This document shows, one piece after another, positions 35,985 to 45,838 of a stretch of 64,000 nt of DNA. The DNA is taken from assembly GCF_009765825.1 (NCBI RefSeq), contig NZ_LMUR01000015.1, positions 693,628 to 757,627 on the forward strand. The letters are read 5' to 3'. Within the stretch, counting starts at the first letter, position 1; every line of letters begins with the position of its first letter. The position numbers and the translations under genes were made by a program. The notes below the pieces were generated by a model that saw only the letters and a list, made by a program, of their open reading frames with translations, did not search any database and was not told where the DNA came from. This DNA comes from Granulicella sp. L60. Lineage in GTDB: Bacteria > Acidobacteriota > Terriglobia > Terriglobales > Acidobacteriaceae.

Positions 35985-37494
35985 AACGCTCTTCATCCTG
36001 ATCGCACTATTGATTCCGTTCAGCACATCTCCCATCCATTCGCAGAGTGTAGACCGAGCCTCATCATCTCCTAAGGGCCCTCTACCTGATCGCGCGAGGC
36101 GACTGAGGCTTCCTGATTCGCCGTTCCCACCGGGAAGTTTTGTCTTGTCGCCGAATCCAGATGCAGGACACATGCCGGCGCCTCGCACTGCACTCTCCAG
36201 AGACCATGAATACGATCTGGTGGAGTTGATAGACATTGCCGAACGAGAAAACCCAGAAACCCGGCTGGCTTGGGAAAGAGCGCGTAATGTGGCTATTGGT
36301 GAGGGCATGGCCGCGAGCACCTATTTGCCCGTTATCACTGCCAATGTGCTTGGCGGTTATCAGGGAGCGAACGGTCAGAACAGTATCTTTGGAGCCACCG
36401 TTCCTGGTTCCGGAAATGTGTTCGGCAGCGTGGAGGCTGTGTCCGTGGAGTGGCTTCTTTTCGACTTTGGCGGAAGAAAGAACATTGTTGGTGCGGCGAG
36501 AAAATTGACCGATGCGTCTAACATCGCTTTTACCGGCGCTCATCAACAAGTCATCTATGCTGTCTCCGTTGCCTATTATGCATATGTCGCGGCAGTCGAA
36601 CGCCATCTGACCGCTATAAGGGCACTGACTAACGCCAAGGAAATCGAGGCTGCTACCGAGGCGCGTTACAACCACGGCGAAGGCACAGTCATTGAAACTG
36701 CCCAGACTCGCAACCTATCAGCACAAGCGCAATTCACTGTGGTCAACACACAAGGAGCCGAACAGCAGGCATACGCGACGCTGCTTGCGGCGACAGGGGT
36801 GTCGCCGCTGGAAACGATCCGGATTGCGCCCGTCATGCACCATTCGCTCTCCACGGACAATCTGGCGCCCGTCGATCAGATCGTTCGTGAAGCTCTGGCC
36901 CGTCGTCCGGATGTGCTGGCAAGTTACAACACGCTGCAAGCGAGTCAGTCCTCCGTGAGAGTCGCCGAAGCCCAGAACCGCCCGAAGATCTTCCTCTCGG
37001 GTACCGGCGCTTATGTCAACGGTCAACTTGGACTCACAGCAGTTCCTGCTATCGGAGAGCAGTTACCGACCCTGAATATCACCGGTAATCAATGGAACGG
37101 AACGGTCTTGGTGGGAATGTCCATTCCGATCTTTGACGGCCATCGGCGTGCCAACGCAATTCGTCAGGCGAAGAATAACGAGGACAAAGCTTCGGCGACT
37201 CTCGATCAGCTACGCCTAAACGCAATGCGGGAGATTGTTTCTGCACAAATCGCTCTGCGGACCAGCTTGGCGGCAAACGATGCAGCACTCGTCTTGAAAG
37301 CTGCCGCGCAGACCTCCTATGACGCAACCCTGGATTCCTACAAACAGGGGGTTGGCACAGTGACAGCAACTGTCGACGCCGAGACACATCTCTTTCAGGC
37401 AGAGCTTGCCGAAGATGATGCCTACACATCTGCTTTGTCCGCTGCGGCCACGATTGCTTTTGCGACAGGAACGCTCGGAACAGCGCCCCGATGA
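35977..37494 (+). CDS. TolC-like outer-membrane efflux factor
   Basis: This 505-aa protein has a signal peptide (LFILIALLIPFSTSPIHSQ) without a lipobox cysteine, so it is not a lipoprotein. Two OEP repeats are visible: the first starts at LVELIDIAERENPETRLAWE and the second at DQIVREALARRPDVLASYN, each followed by long amphipathic helices. It forms the trimeric channel that completes the tripartite pump. It overlaps the preceding gene by 8 bases. The next gene begins about 140 bases downstream. Confidence 0.87.
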   Translation: MNKTLFILIALLIPFSTSPIHSQSVDRASSSPKGPLPDRARRLRLPDSPFPPGSFVLSPNPDAGHMPAPRTALSRDHEYDLVELIDIAERENPETRLAWERARNVAIGEGMAASTYLPVITANVLGGYQGANGQNSIFGATVPGSGNVFGSVEAVSVEWLLFDFGGRKNIVGAARKLTDASNIAFTGAHQQVIYAVSVAYYAYVAAVERHLTAIRALTNAKEIEAATEARYNHGEGTVIETAQTRNLSAQAQFTVVNTQGAEQQAYATLLAATGVSPLETIRIAPVMHHSLSTDNLAPVDQIVREALARRPDVLASYNTLQASQSSVRVAEAQNRPKIFLSGTGAYVNGQLGLTAVPAIGEQLPTLNITGNQWNGTVLVGMSIPIFDGHRRANAIRQAKNNEDKASATLDQLRLNAMREIVSAQIALRTSLAANDAALVLKAAAQTSYDATLDSYKQGVGTVTATVDAETHLFQAELAEDDAYTSALSAAATIAFATGTLGTAPR

Positions 37495-37637
37495 TGGGAC
37501 AGTCACACGAAATTTACACAGGTGCTGCGGCCAAGTCACATGGAACGCTTTGCCGGCAGGGAACTCGCACTTGCTCCCAGCTAGTTCTTGTCAGGAGTCA
37601 TATGCTGCGACTAAATGAAATAGATTGGAGGCGAAGA

Positions 37638-39905
37638 ATGCGGAGAGCTTCCGTCTGCGTAGCCCTATGTATCGCTGGTTTTTGTGTCCTTGTACTGAAT
37701 GCTCAGACCTCACGTGGCGTGGATCAGAACGCACCGGAAAATACGGTGGATGCCAGGCCTCGGATTGGCCTTGCCTTGGAAGGAGGAGGCGCTCTTGGTA
37801 TCGCCCATATTGGCGTCCTTATGTGGCTACATGATCATCGCATCCCGGTCGATGAGATAACGGGGACAAGCATGGGAGCGCTGGTTGGCTCTCTGGCCGC
37901 CTCTGGACATTCCGCCAGAGAGCTTGAACACTTGGTAACCGATACAAATTTCGACGGTCTCTTCACATTGAAGCCCTCCATGAGCGATCTCAGTTTCAGG
38001 AGGCGAGCGGATCAAAATGAGTTGCCCCAGGCTCTATCGATAGGTCTGCGCCATGGGACGCCGTCAATCGGAAACGCGCTGATAGCGGACGGCGAGTTGA
38101 ATGCCTTTCTTGCTCGGCAATTGAGTGCGTACAACAGCGAGAATCTGGACTTTGACGCATTGCCAATTCCGTTTCGCTGCGTTGCGACGAACCTAACAAC
38201 ATTGCAGCCCGCGGTGTTTCGCTCGGGCTCCCTTCCATTTGCCGTACGCGCCTCCATCTCGATCCCAGGAGTATTTCCACCTGTGCGAAGGGGGCAAGAT
38301 ACTTTGGTCGACGGAGCGATCATGGACAATCTACCTACAGATGTGCTCCGTAGCGAGCTGCATGCTCAGATTGTGATTTCGGTGTATCTCGGTGATTCAC
38401 CACTTTCAGACCAGGATGCGACTTCTCTAGTAGGAATCTTCGCGCGCACGCTCTCGGCTGGGACTAGCCGGAATGTCCAGCTGAATCGTTCTTCCGCAGA
38501 TATCGAGATTTCTCCTCAATTAGACAACTTCTCGGTGACGGATTACACCAAAGCGAAAGCTCTTATCAAGGCTGGATATGATGCTGCCGAAAAGCAGGGA
38601 AGCAAGCTACTCCCGTTAGCAATATCTGAGTCTGATTGGCAGGTCTATGAAGCTGCACTAACGGCGAAGTTGAGGCGTCTGCCGGCTAACATCCAGGTGA
38701 CGAGCGTGTCAGGCTCAGACCCATCTGTCTCTGCACATGTGGCCGCGGTTGCGAAGCGGTTAGAGAATCGTCCCTTTGAGCCAGAACGGGCGGAAGCCGT
38801 TGTTTCGACGGTGAGAGGTAACGGCGCCCTGGATGCATATTATGAGACCTTCAAGAGCTCGGCCGCGGGATCGAACACTGGCGGCAATACATCCGTTTTG
38901 CCCGATGATGGGGTTAAAATCTATTGGGACAAAAAAGCAGACGGGCCGCCCTACTTGTTGTTGGGGACTGAAGTCGTGGCTTCTACTTCGAACGTTACCA
39001 GCAGCATTTTCGACATTCGATTCGTCGATCAAAACTTGGGCGGCTACGGCTCGGAACTGCGATCGGATGTCCGTGTTGGATACCTCACGCAAGCGGGTAC
39101 CGAATACTATCGACCGCTGGGGACCTCGAGATTCTTCATTCAGCCGAGCGTACAGATTCTCCGGGAGCCCGTTTACCTCTGGGAGGATCAGAAACGAGTG
39201 TCTGAGCGATTCCTCCAGCACGCGGGTGGCGGCTTCGATTTCGGTTTGGCGGTCAGCCAAAATCTGCAGGCGTCGCTAGAGTATCGGGCAGCAACAATTC
39301 GGTGGAAACTTGTCAGCGGAGCGGACTCGAGCCCCACACCGCAGCTTTCCGGACGTGTGGAGAGTGTAGCGGCGCACTTTGTCTATACCACGAGAACCGC
39401 AGCGATTGCATCGCCGCATGGCACCTTGATCGACTTCACGGCTGGCCATCTTTTCGACACCTCAGCGAGTGCAGATGCGCCCTTTGCCAAGCTGAGTGCA
39501 AGACAATCGTTTACCTTTGCGGGGACTAATCTCATCAGTCTGTCGACTGAGGTAAATACGTACTTTCGAAGCACGGTAGCTGACCCCTTGCGTTTCACGC
39601 TTGGCGGCCCCCTGCGTCTCTACGCATCGTCAGTCGATGAATATCGTGGCACGGATACCGAACTTCTACGTGCAATTTATTTGCGACGAATTGCTTCACT
39701 TCCAACCGGCATAGGTCAGGGAGTTTATCTAACCGGAGGATACGAACAAGGCAATGTATGGTCCCCGGAGCATCCGGCTATCTTCAGACAGGACGGATTT
39801 GGAGGAGTTTTGTTGAGCACACCTGTCGGCGCGATTACGCTCGGCGGCGCTATAGGCGGTGACGACCACCGCAAGATCTTCTTTACCTTCGGCAAGTTAT
39901 TTTAG
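37638..39905 (+). CDS. Patatin-like phospholipase with C-terminal outer-membrane barrel (PlpD-like)
   Basis: The protein has 755 aa from ATG 37638, where GGAGG lies 6 bases upstream and a signal peptide (ASVCVALCIAGFCVLVLNAQ) starts at once; ATG 37602 is an alternative. The patatin domain shows the oxyanion loop LALEGGGALGIAHIGVL (46-62), nucleophile S78 in GTSMG and D225 in DGAIMDNLP. A POTRA-like linker lies near 330-380. A beta-rich C-terminal region ends with aromatic residues (FTFGKLF), as expected of a barrel strand. The layout matches type Vd secretion proteins such as PlpD: the lipase is carried out or held by its own barrel. It lies downstream of the efflux operon. Confidence 0.83.
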   Translation: MRRASVCVALCIAGFCVLVLNAQTSRGVDQNAPENTVDARPRIGLALEGGGALGIAHIGVLMWLHDHRIPVDEITGTSMGALVGSLAASGHSARELEHLVTDTNFDGLFTLKPSMSDLSFRRRADQNELPQALSIGLRHGTPSIGNALIADGELNAFLARQLSAYNSENLDFDALPIPFRCVATNLTTLQPAVFRSGSLPFAVRASISIPGVFPPVRRGQDTLVDGAIMDNLPTDVLRSELHAQIVISVYLGDSPLSDQDATSLVGIFARTLSAGTSRNVQLNRSSADIEISPQLDNFSVTDYTKAKALIKAGYDAAEKQGSKLLPLAISESDWQVYEAALTAKLRRLPANIQVTSVSGSDPSVSAHVAAVAKRLENRPFEPERAEAVVSTVRGNGALDAYYETFKSSAAGSNTGGNTSVLPDDGVKIYWDKKADGPPYLLLGTEVVASTSNVTSSIFDIRFVDQNLGGYGSELRSDVRVGYLTQAGTEYYRPLGTSRFFIQPSVQILREPVYLWEDQKRVSERFLQHAGGGFDFGLAVSQNLQASLEYRAATIRWKLVSGADSSPTPQLSGRVESVAAHFVYTTRTAAIASPHGTLIDFTAGHLFDTSASADAPFAKLSARQSFTFAGTNLISLSTEVNTYFRSTVADPLRFTLGGPLRLYASSVDEYRGTDTELLRAIYLRRIASLPTGIGQGVYLTGGYEQGNVWSPEHPAIFRQDGFGGVLLSTPVGAITLGGAIGGDDHRKIFFTFGKLF

Positions 39906-39929
39906 ACGGCGTCTGGAAAGGGATTTCGA

Positions 39930-40385
39930 TTGAGCATGAATCCAGCAGCGATGAGTGCATTGGCGGTCTTCGGAGGCGCAGCTATAGGGTCGCTCTCTCC
40001 GGTTCTCAGCAATTACGTTCTGCAACGGCGAGTTGCGCGTAGAGATTTAATTAACCGCGAGATCGCAGAGAGGCAAAGATTGTATTCCGACTTCATTTCC
40101 GAAGGGACACGCCTTCATGCCGATGCGATGACCAATAACACCTTCGATCTTAACGAGTTGGTGAGTCTGTACGCCTTGACGAGCCGCATACGGCTGGTCT
40201 CCCAGGAAGAGGTGGTGCATGCGGCGGAAGAGATAGTCAGGAACATCGTGCAGCGGTATGGGGAAATCAATGTGACCCTCGAAGACTTGAGGGAGGCAGC
40301 CCTCGCTTCCAAAGCCGATCCTCTTAAGCGGTTTAGCACGACCTGTAGAAAGGATCTGCAAAGGCTCGCTCGATTGGCAGGATGA
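39930..40385 (+). CDS. Hypothetical protein with N-terminal membrane segment
   Basis: This protein of about 151 aa has one N-terminal hydrophobic helix (MSALAVFGGAAIGSLSPVLS) and then a charged helical body (RRDLINREIAERQRLYSDF). The topology suits a single-pass protein with a cytosolic tail. I do not recognise the family with certainty. The start is TTG at 39930, 6 bases after AAGGGA, or ATG at 39936. It follows the patatin gene by only 24 bases and may be its operon partner. Confidence 0.65.
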   Translation: MSMNPAAMSALAVFGGAAIGSLSPVLSNYVLQRRVARRDLINREIAERQRLYSDFISEGTRLHADAMTNNTFDLNELVSLYALTSRIRLVSQEEVVHAAEEIVRNIVQRYGEINVTLEDLREAALASKADPLKRFSTTCRKDLQRLARLAG

Positions 40386-40633
40386 CACATATCTAATCTG
40401 TACTGTCACAGGCATTTTTGTTTACCTCAAGATTGATAGGTATGGTGACATCCGATGACCTTCATTCGCCATTAGGGCCCAGTTGGCGCTCCGTCTTCTA
40501 ACTGAGTTTTTTGTTCAAAGAACTTCCTTTAGACTATTTGTATCTCATAGAAATAAGGGGCGTCAGTCTACTGGATTCGTAGCGGCACTGGAGATGAAAT
40601 TTCCCGTAACGGAGTAGGCCCCAGGGCAAATTC

Positions 40634-41059
40634 ATGGCCGACAATAAGACCAAGCCTACAGCGATGAGCGTTCCGGCATTCCTCGATACATGCCTTGACG
40701 AGACGCGCCGCACAGACGCCAAGACTCTAGCCAAGCTTATGCAAAAGGTCACGGGCAAGAAGCCCGCGATGTGGGGACCGTCGATTGTCGGCTTCGACAG
40801 ATACCACTACACCTACGAGAGCGGGCGTGAAGGCGATATGCTGATCGTCGGCTTTTCGCCGCGCAAAGCTGCGAACGTTTTGTATGGCACGATAGGCTTT
40901 GATGGCGCGGAGGTGTTGCTAGCCAAGCTCGGTAAGCACACCACCGGCAAGGGATGTCTGTACATTAAAAAACTCGCGGATGTGGACATGAAGGTGCTTG
41001 AGACACTTGTTGGAAAGGCCGTCGCATCAACGAGGGAGCGATACCCAGAGCAAGTGTAG
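40634..41059 (+). CDS. DUF1801 domain protein
   Basis: This 141-aa soluble protein contains KKPAMWGPSIVGFDRYHY and MLIVGFSPRKAANVLYG, and ends with helices LETLVGKAVASTRERY. These match DUF1801 (YdhG-like), a small alpha/beta family of unknown function. The 248-base gap upstream holds no other gene. It is transcribed towards the hydrolase gene. Confidence 0.82.
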   Translation: MADNKTKPTAMSVPAFLDTCLDETRRTDAKTLAKLMQKVTGKKPAMWGPSIVGFDRYHYTYESGREGDMLIVGFSPRKAANVLYGTIGFDGAEVLLAKLGKHTTGKGCLYIKKLADVDMKVLETLVGKAVASTRERYPEQV

Positions 41060-41258
41060 CCTCGTCGTTTTGCGGTTCGGCTGGATTCGTAACAAATTGC
41101 ACAGATCAATGCCGATAGGTCAGCTTGTTGTTAGTGATGACAACGTGACGCTACACAGGAGGCCGCCCTTCCGTTTGTCCTCACATCTCGCCCTTCGGGA
41201 CAACACCGTCACTCGGCGAACCGAAGGAAAGGACCTCTGATTCGCCGAGCATTTATGT

Positions 41259-42083
41259 TTACGACTTTATGAATTCGAGAAGATCGGCATTGATCTGGTC
41301 TGCATGTGTGGTCGGCATGCCGTGCGGAAAGTCTTTGTAGACCTTCAACGTGCCGCGCTTCAAGAGCTTAGCGGCCAGCGGGCCTGAGTCGGCGAACGGC
41401 ACGATCTGATCATCTTCGCTATGCATCACCAACACAGGAACGGTAATCTTCTTGAGGTCGTCAGTGAGGTCAGTTTCCGATAAGGCCTTGATGCAGTCAT
41501 ATTGCGCCTTGGTTCCACCCATCATTCCCTGGCGCCACCAGTTATCGATGACCCCTTGCGAAACCTTCGCGCCGGGCCGGTTGAACCCATAAAAAGGACC
41601 CTCGGGAACATCGCGATAGAACTGAGCTCGATTGGCCATCCCGGCACGAAAGCCGTCGAAGAACTCGATCGGCAGACCACCCGGATTCGACGCCGACTTT
41701 ATCATGACCGGAGTGATGGCACTGATCAAGACTGCCTTGGCTACCCGGCCGTCGCCTCCGTACTGGGCGACATAGCGCGCTACTTCGCCGCCACCAGTAG
41801 AGTGGCCGATGTGGATGGCGTCTTTCAGGTCGAGATGCTCCACCAAGGCGGCGCTATCGGCCGCATAGGTGTCCATGTCGTTGCCGAGATCGGTCTGGCT
41901 TGATCGGCCGTGACCGCGGCGATCATGGGCGATGACCCGGTACCCACGCAGCAGGAAGAACAGCATCTGGCTGTCCCAATCGTCTGCGCTGAGCGGCCAG
42001 CCGTGATGGAATACAATCGGCTGGCCTGTTCCCCAATCCTTGTAGTAGATCTCTGTACTGTCCTTCACTGTGATGTTGCTCAT
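41259..42083 (-). CDS. Alpha/beta hydrolase, non-heme chloroperoxidase-like
   Basis: This 274-aa protein has an intact triad: S95 in [10 protein letters not shown]225 (or D224) in [11 protein letters not shown] and H254 in [12 protein letters not shown]. The N-terminus [17 protein letters not shown] and [11 protein letters not shown] place it with the cofactor-free bromo/chloroperoxidase and aryl esterase group. In vivo these act mainly as esterases or perhydrolases on small esters. The gene diverges from a GlxA-type activator 151 bases away, which probably controls it. The C-terminus is complete and the length is typical. Confidence 0.9.
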   Translation of the reverse strand: MSNITVKDSTEIYYKDWGTGQPIVFHHGWPLSADDWDSQMLFFLLRGYRVIAHDRRGHGRSSQTDLGNDMDTYAADSAALVEHLDLKDAIHIGHSTGGGEVARYVAQYGGDGRVAKAVLISAITPVMIKSASNPGGLPIEFFDGFRAGMANRAQFYRDVPEGPFYGFNRPGAKVSQGVIDNWWRQGMMGGTKAQYDCIKALSETDLTDDLKKITVPVLVMHSEDDQIVPFADSGPLAAKLLKRGTLKVYKDFPHGMPTTHADQINADLLEFIKS

Positions 42084-42234
42084 GAGTCGTTCTCCTGTTG
42101 GGTTATGTTTCTTGTTAATAGGCAGTTACTTCACTTCGGCTATGGCGAAGGCCGGCGCAAGGCGTTAATTAGAATGGGACCGGGCGCACTTAGACGAAAC
42201 TCCGTCTCAGCTAGTAGAGTCGAGGGTATTCCTC

Positions 42235-43299
42235 ATGAGAAGAGTCCCAAGTGACAAAAACGGCGCCGAAACTGCCACTCCTTCGAAGAACCGAACCTCT
42301 GAGGTCGGGATTGTGCTCTATTCCGGAGCGCAAATGTCAGCTGTTCTTGGATTGACCGACCTGTTTACGGTCGCGAACAGACTTAGTGTTGAACGAGCAG
42401 GTGCAGACGCCAGAGAACTCCGGATCAGCCATTGGCAGGCAGAGAACGAGACCGATCGCTTCGTGCGTGTCTTCGGCTCCCATCCGGATAGCCTCCCGCA
42501 ACAGGAAACATCGATTGAGTGTCTGATTTTGCCACCGACTGTAGATGTAGATCCTCAGGAAAAGCAGTCGGTGAGGGATTTTGAGAAATGGGTAAAAGCG
42601 CAGTATGCGACTGGCACGCTACTCTGCTCGGTGTGCGGGGGGGCGTTCTGGCTGGCCACAATCGGATTGTTGGATGGCCGCTCGGCCACTACACATTGGT
42701 CCTATGCTGAGTTGCTGGCGACACGCTTTCCCGAGATCCGCGTTGAAAAGGACAAACTGATCATCGATCACGGGGATGTCATGACGGCGGGAGGCGTGAT
42801 GGCCTGGATCGATCTTGGATTGAAGTTGATCGACCGTTTCATTGGCCCTACGATCATGCTGGAGACCGCCCGTTTCTTCCTTGTCGATCCGGCCGGCCGT
42901 GAGCAACGCTTTTACGCAAGCTTCTCCCCCCAAATGAATCATGGAGACGTGCCGATGTTGCAGGTTCAGTTGTGGCTTCAGTCTGGCAACGCAGAATCGG
43001 TCACTATTAGCGAAATGGCTGCAAAAGCTCGATTGGGAGAGAGAACCTTCCTACGCCGGTTCCAAAAGGCCACCGGACTTACACCTACCGAATACGTACA
43101 ACATTTGAGAGTGGGGAAAGCCCGCGCTTCCCTGGAGTTTACGTCCCTGACAATCAATGAAATCTCATGGAGCGTGGGATATGAAAACGCCAGTTCGTTT
43201 CGTAAAGTGTTCCAAAGAATCATGGGGCTAACGCCAAGAGATTACCGCCGCCGCTTCGGAGTCGGTGACAGGCAAAATGGTAATTCGGTAAATGGGTGA
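42235..43299 (+). CDS. GlxA-type AraC regulator with DJ-1/PfpI domain
   Basis: This 354-aa protein has an N-terminal DJ-1/PfpI-like domain (residues about 24-195; LLCSVCGGAFWLATIGLLDG carries the nucleophile-elbow-like cysteine) and a C-terminal AraC/XylS DNA-binding domain with two helix-turn-helix motifs (ERTFLRRFQKATGLTPTEYV; NASSFRKVFQRIMGLTPRDY). The first domain probably senses a ligand and is not catalytic. Divergent orientation to the hydrolase gene suggests it is the local regulator. The start ATG has no strong ribosome-binding site. Confidence 0.88.
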   Translation: MRRVPSDKNGAETATPSKNRTSEVGIVLYSGAQMSAVLGLTDLFTVANRLSVERAGADARELRISHWQAENETDRFVRVFGSHPDSLPQQETSIECLILPPTVDVDPQEKQSVRDFEKWVKAQYATGTLLCSVCGGAFWLATIGLLDGRSATTHWSYAELLATRFPEIRVEKDKLIIDHGDVMTAGGVMAWIDLGLKLIDRFIGPTIMLETARFFLVDPAGREQRFYASFSPQMNHGDVPMLQVQLWLQSGNAESVTISEMAAKARLGERTFLRRFQKATGLTPTEYVQHLRVGKARASLEFTSLTINEISWSVGYENASSFRKVFQRIMGLTPRDYRRRFGVGDRQNGNSVNG

Positions 43300-43475
43300 A
43301 GTCGGGTACTACTGTTGCCCCCGAATCATCAGAGGATCAGTTGTCGATACAGGCCAATGCATTCATTGAACGCTCGGGCCGAGCGGATCACTTCCGCAAA
43401 CAGCCTTTGTACTAACGTTTATGAGGACTCACCTTTTTCGGCAGCTCAGGAGACGGTAGCTTCGCCCGTTGAGTG

Positions 43476-44075
43476 TCAGCGATCAAGTCCCTTTGTCGAG
43501 ACTTCGGACCCAGATGGTACGTGGAACGGTTCTACGGAGATACGCTCGTACCGCACTTCCAGCACGGTCAGGGTTTCAGTGCCGCCCGGCGCATGAAGAA
43601 ACACTTCATCGTCTTCTGCCGCTCTCATTAATGCGCGCCCCAGGGGTGAGGCCCAACTGATGTGGTTGCGGTCGAGATTGACTTCATCTGTGCCGACGAT
43701 GCTCACCACTCGCTCTGCCCCCGCGGCATTCGCATAGCGCACGGTGGCTCCAAAGAACGCCCTTGTCGCCCGCTGCCCTGTTCTCGGAGCTTCCGGATCT
43801 ACCACCTCCGCGGCTTCGATTCGTTTTGTCAGGAAGCGAACCCGTCCATCGATCTGCCGCAGTCGTCGCTTGCTGTACTGAAAGTCGGCGTTTTCACTGC
43901 GATCGCCATTGCCCGCAGCCCACGCTACCACCTCCACCACGGCTGGGCGATCCTTGGTGAGCAAAAAAAGGCGCTCATCTTTCAGGCGTTCGATCCCGCC
44001 TGGAGTGATGTAGTTTTTGTCGTGGTTCGCCGCGGGCTCCTCTACTTTCGGTCTTCTCGTAAACCCTTTTCGCAT
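43476..44075 (-). CDS. greB: GreB-like transcription elongation factor
   Basis: The protein has 199 aa from the ATG at 44075, which has AAGGAGG 8 bases upstream; a longer frame to 44123 lacks such a site. The N-terminal coiled coil carries GNGDRSENADFQYSKRRLR and IDGRVRFLTKRIE, which match GreB rather than GreA. The C-terminal FKBP-like domain includes VSIVGTDEVNLDRNHISW and SPLGRALM. Gre factors insert the coiled coil into RNA polymerase and stimulate RNA cleavage in stalled complexes. It is longer than E. coli GreB because of a basic N-terminal tail and a polar C-terminal extension. A 41-codon gene precedes it. Confidence 0.88.
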   Translation of the reverse strand: MRKGFTRRPKVEEPAANHDKNYITPGGIERLKDERLFLLTKDRPAVVEVVAWAAGNGDRSENADFQYSKRRLRQIDGRVRFLTKRIEAAEVVDPEAPRTGQRATRAFFGATVRYANAAGAERVVSIVGTDEVNLDRNHISWASPLGRALMRAAEDDEVFLHAPGGTETLTVLEVRYERISVEPFHVPSGSEVSTKGLDR

Positions 44076-44088
44076 CCAGCGGCCCTCC

Positions 44089-44214
44089 TTAGCGAGCGCC
44101 CGGAGCAGTCTTTTGCATGACACGAAGATCCCGCCGTTGCGCCCACTCCAGGAACGATCGTTCGTCCTTCACCTCGAAATAATTGCTACGCGCAACGCCG
44201 ATCCAATTCGCCAT
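44089..44214 (-). CDS. Small 41-residue protein upstream of greB (possibly truncated)
   Basis: The frame starts at ATG 44214 with GGAGTAAGG upstream and stops at 44089, 13 bases before the greB start. The peptide begins MANWIGVARSNYFEVKDERS and continues FLEWAQRRDLRV. The opening NYFEVKD-FLEW pattern recalls the first strand and helix of a longer small-protein family I cannot name. The stop after residue 41 may mean it is a truncated relic. The strong Shine-Dalgarno and spacing suggest co-transcription with greB. Confidence 0.5.
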   Translation of the reverse strand: MANWIGVARSNYFEVKDERSFLEWAQRRDLRVMQKTAPGAR

Positions 44215-44725
44215 ATGGGCCTTACTCCACTTCGGTCTCAGAGTGCATCGGAGACCCATAATTGCAGCTGATATCGTACATTAAATAGCGTTGTTCAGAG
44301 ATTCAATGACTCAGTGGGCTGGAATAAAGCATGTCTTGACCGGGCAACTGTTTGTTCATTGAAAGAGAAGACTGAGCATTCTTCGGCCGGACAAGTTGCT
44401 TACCCCTGTCGCTGGTCTCTCGCGCGCTCTACCAGTATGACCAAGGCTATAAACGACCAGACGATAGCAATCAACATCACGGTTGCTCCGAGCAGAGGAA
44501 AAAGCCAGACAATCTGAGAGTTTCGAAAAGCCAGACTCCCAAATGCCGCGGCGAAGCAGTGGAATTAGTTGCCTCCAATACCACTTCGAGCGCGGGAAGG
44601 TTTGCATGAACATCACTGAAGACAACTATTCGATAGCTCTGCCGAATTGTATAGCCTCAAACTTTGAGTATCTCGAAGCGTGTCTGCCGGTGATATGCAA
44701 TCTTTGCGAAAATAAGATGGTTCAG
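44215..44725. other. Gap of 511 bases with a short hydrophobic open frame
   Basis: No complete gene is supported. On the minus strand a frame open from about 44563 to its stop at 44400 encodes a membrane-like stretch (WLFPLLGATVMLIAIVWSF, then LVILVERARDQRQ) but has no ATG start; only GTG/ATG inside the helix. It may be the remnant of a small membrane protein. The remainder holds the promoter region of the 41-codon gene and greB. Confidence 0.4.
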
Positions 44726-45640
44726 CTAGGCGGAGTGATCTAAAAGTTCTGTGATGGAGCGAGCTATACGCTCGTTGTCTCGCTGGGGGGTAGCAGTGAT
44801 AGGCAGGAAGATTGCGGTTTCTTCGCGGCGGCAGAGAATATTGCTTGCCACAAGACGGCGCATCGTGCTGATCGCCGACGTGACACTCCCGCAGTCCAGG
44901 CCTATCCAGTTGGCATAACAGTGTTCTGTGGTCCGGAGACCGGTCGCATCTTGAAGCGTATGCTCGATGCTTTTGCGGACGTCCGCATCCTCGCTCATTT
45001 TCCAGGTAGGTTGGAGCAGCGGTGCTTGGTTGTCGAGCTGATAGAAGAGGTTTGCGATTCCAAGCTTCTGGAGGCGTATGAGGTGGCCGCTCCAATAGTG
45101 GGTCGTCTTGGCGATCACTGTGATGACGTTCTTGATCTCCTTCTCTACTCGGAAGGCGGGCCCGGCAGGAAGCAGGATCGCGTCCCCGTCCAAGCGCACA
45201 GACACGTTCTCCATTGTGATGGCGCGGAGCAGCCACCCGGCCATAGCGTCGTTACTGCAAGGCACGCGCAGCCAACCTGGTGTGTCGGAGGGTGCCACCC
45301 GCAAACGCGCGGCGAGTTCGACGCCGCGCGCGATTTCGTCGCAGACTTCGGCGTAGCGAACCGGCTCTGCGGCGATCGACTCCGGGGTGCCGGGTTCCAA
45401 CAGCTTGCCTTTGTGTGGCGGGCCGCCTGCCATCGCAAGGTCGCAGAACGAGCCCCACATGCGGTCCCATTGAACGTTACCGTTTACATCGAACGCCAGC
45501 GGCGCTGATCCCATAGACACGGGCTGTACCTCGTCGGTGCGGCCTCGGTAGATACTGGGTAGCAGCGTCTGCAGACGATCCTCGGCCGTCTGGATTGCGT
45601 TGGACAGGTTCGGTTGTGTAATGGTTTCGTTCATGATCAT
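44726..45640 (-). CDS. Uncharacterised 304-residue protein
   Basis: The protein is soluble, about 304 aa from ATG 45640 (45634 also possible; neither has a clear ribosome-binding site). Distinct segments are FCDLAMAGGPPHKGKLLEPG (about 75-94), GWLLRAITMENVSVRLDGD and KNVITVIAKTTHYWSGH. The glycine-proline motif AGGPPH and an ordered alternation of helices and strands suggest a folded enzyme or binding protein, but I do not recognise it. It contains several cysteines but no CxxC cluster. Codon use and frame length support a real gene; the opposite-strand frames here are shadows. Confidence 0.65.
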   Translation of the reverse strand: MIMNETITQPNLSNAIQTAEDRLQTLLPSIYRGRTDEVQPVSMGSAPLAFDVNGNVQWDRMWGSFCDLAMAGGPPHKGKLLEPGTPESIAAEPVRYAEVCDEIARGVELAARLRVAPSDTPGWLRVPCSNDAMAGWLLRAITMENVSVRLDGDAILLPAGPAFRVEKEIKNVITVIAKTTHYWSGHLIRLQKLGIANLFYQLDNQAPLLQPTWKMSEDADVRKSIEHTLQDATGLRTTEHCYANWIGLDCGSVTSAISTMRRLVASNILCRREETAIFLPITATPQRDNERIARSITELLDHSA

Positions 45641-45838
45641 TGCTGAGGTGCGTTGTGCTCCCAATCGATTGCAGTATCACTCACAAGTATACGAAAGATC
45701 GCCTGTCCAATGGTGATAACAAAAGCGGCACATTCGTAGCGGATACCTATTAACTTGTAACCATTATTGGAATTGCGATTCGATCTCAATTTCGGAACGA
45801 ACCTGCGTGGCCCATGCTCAGCGACGAAGGGAAGATCA

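Noticed and set aside
44613..45236. 207-codon minus-strand frame overlapping the 304-residue protein
   Set aside because: It is rich in Arg, Pro, Ser and His with no fold-like pattern, as expected of a shadow frame.
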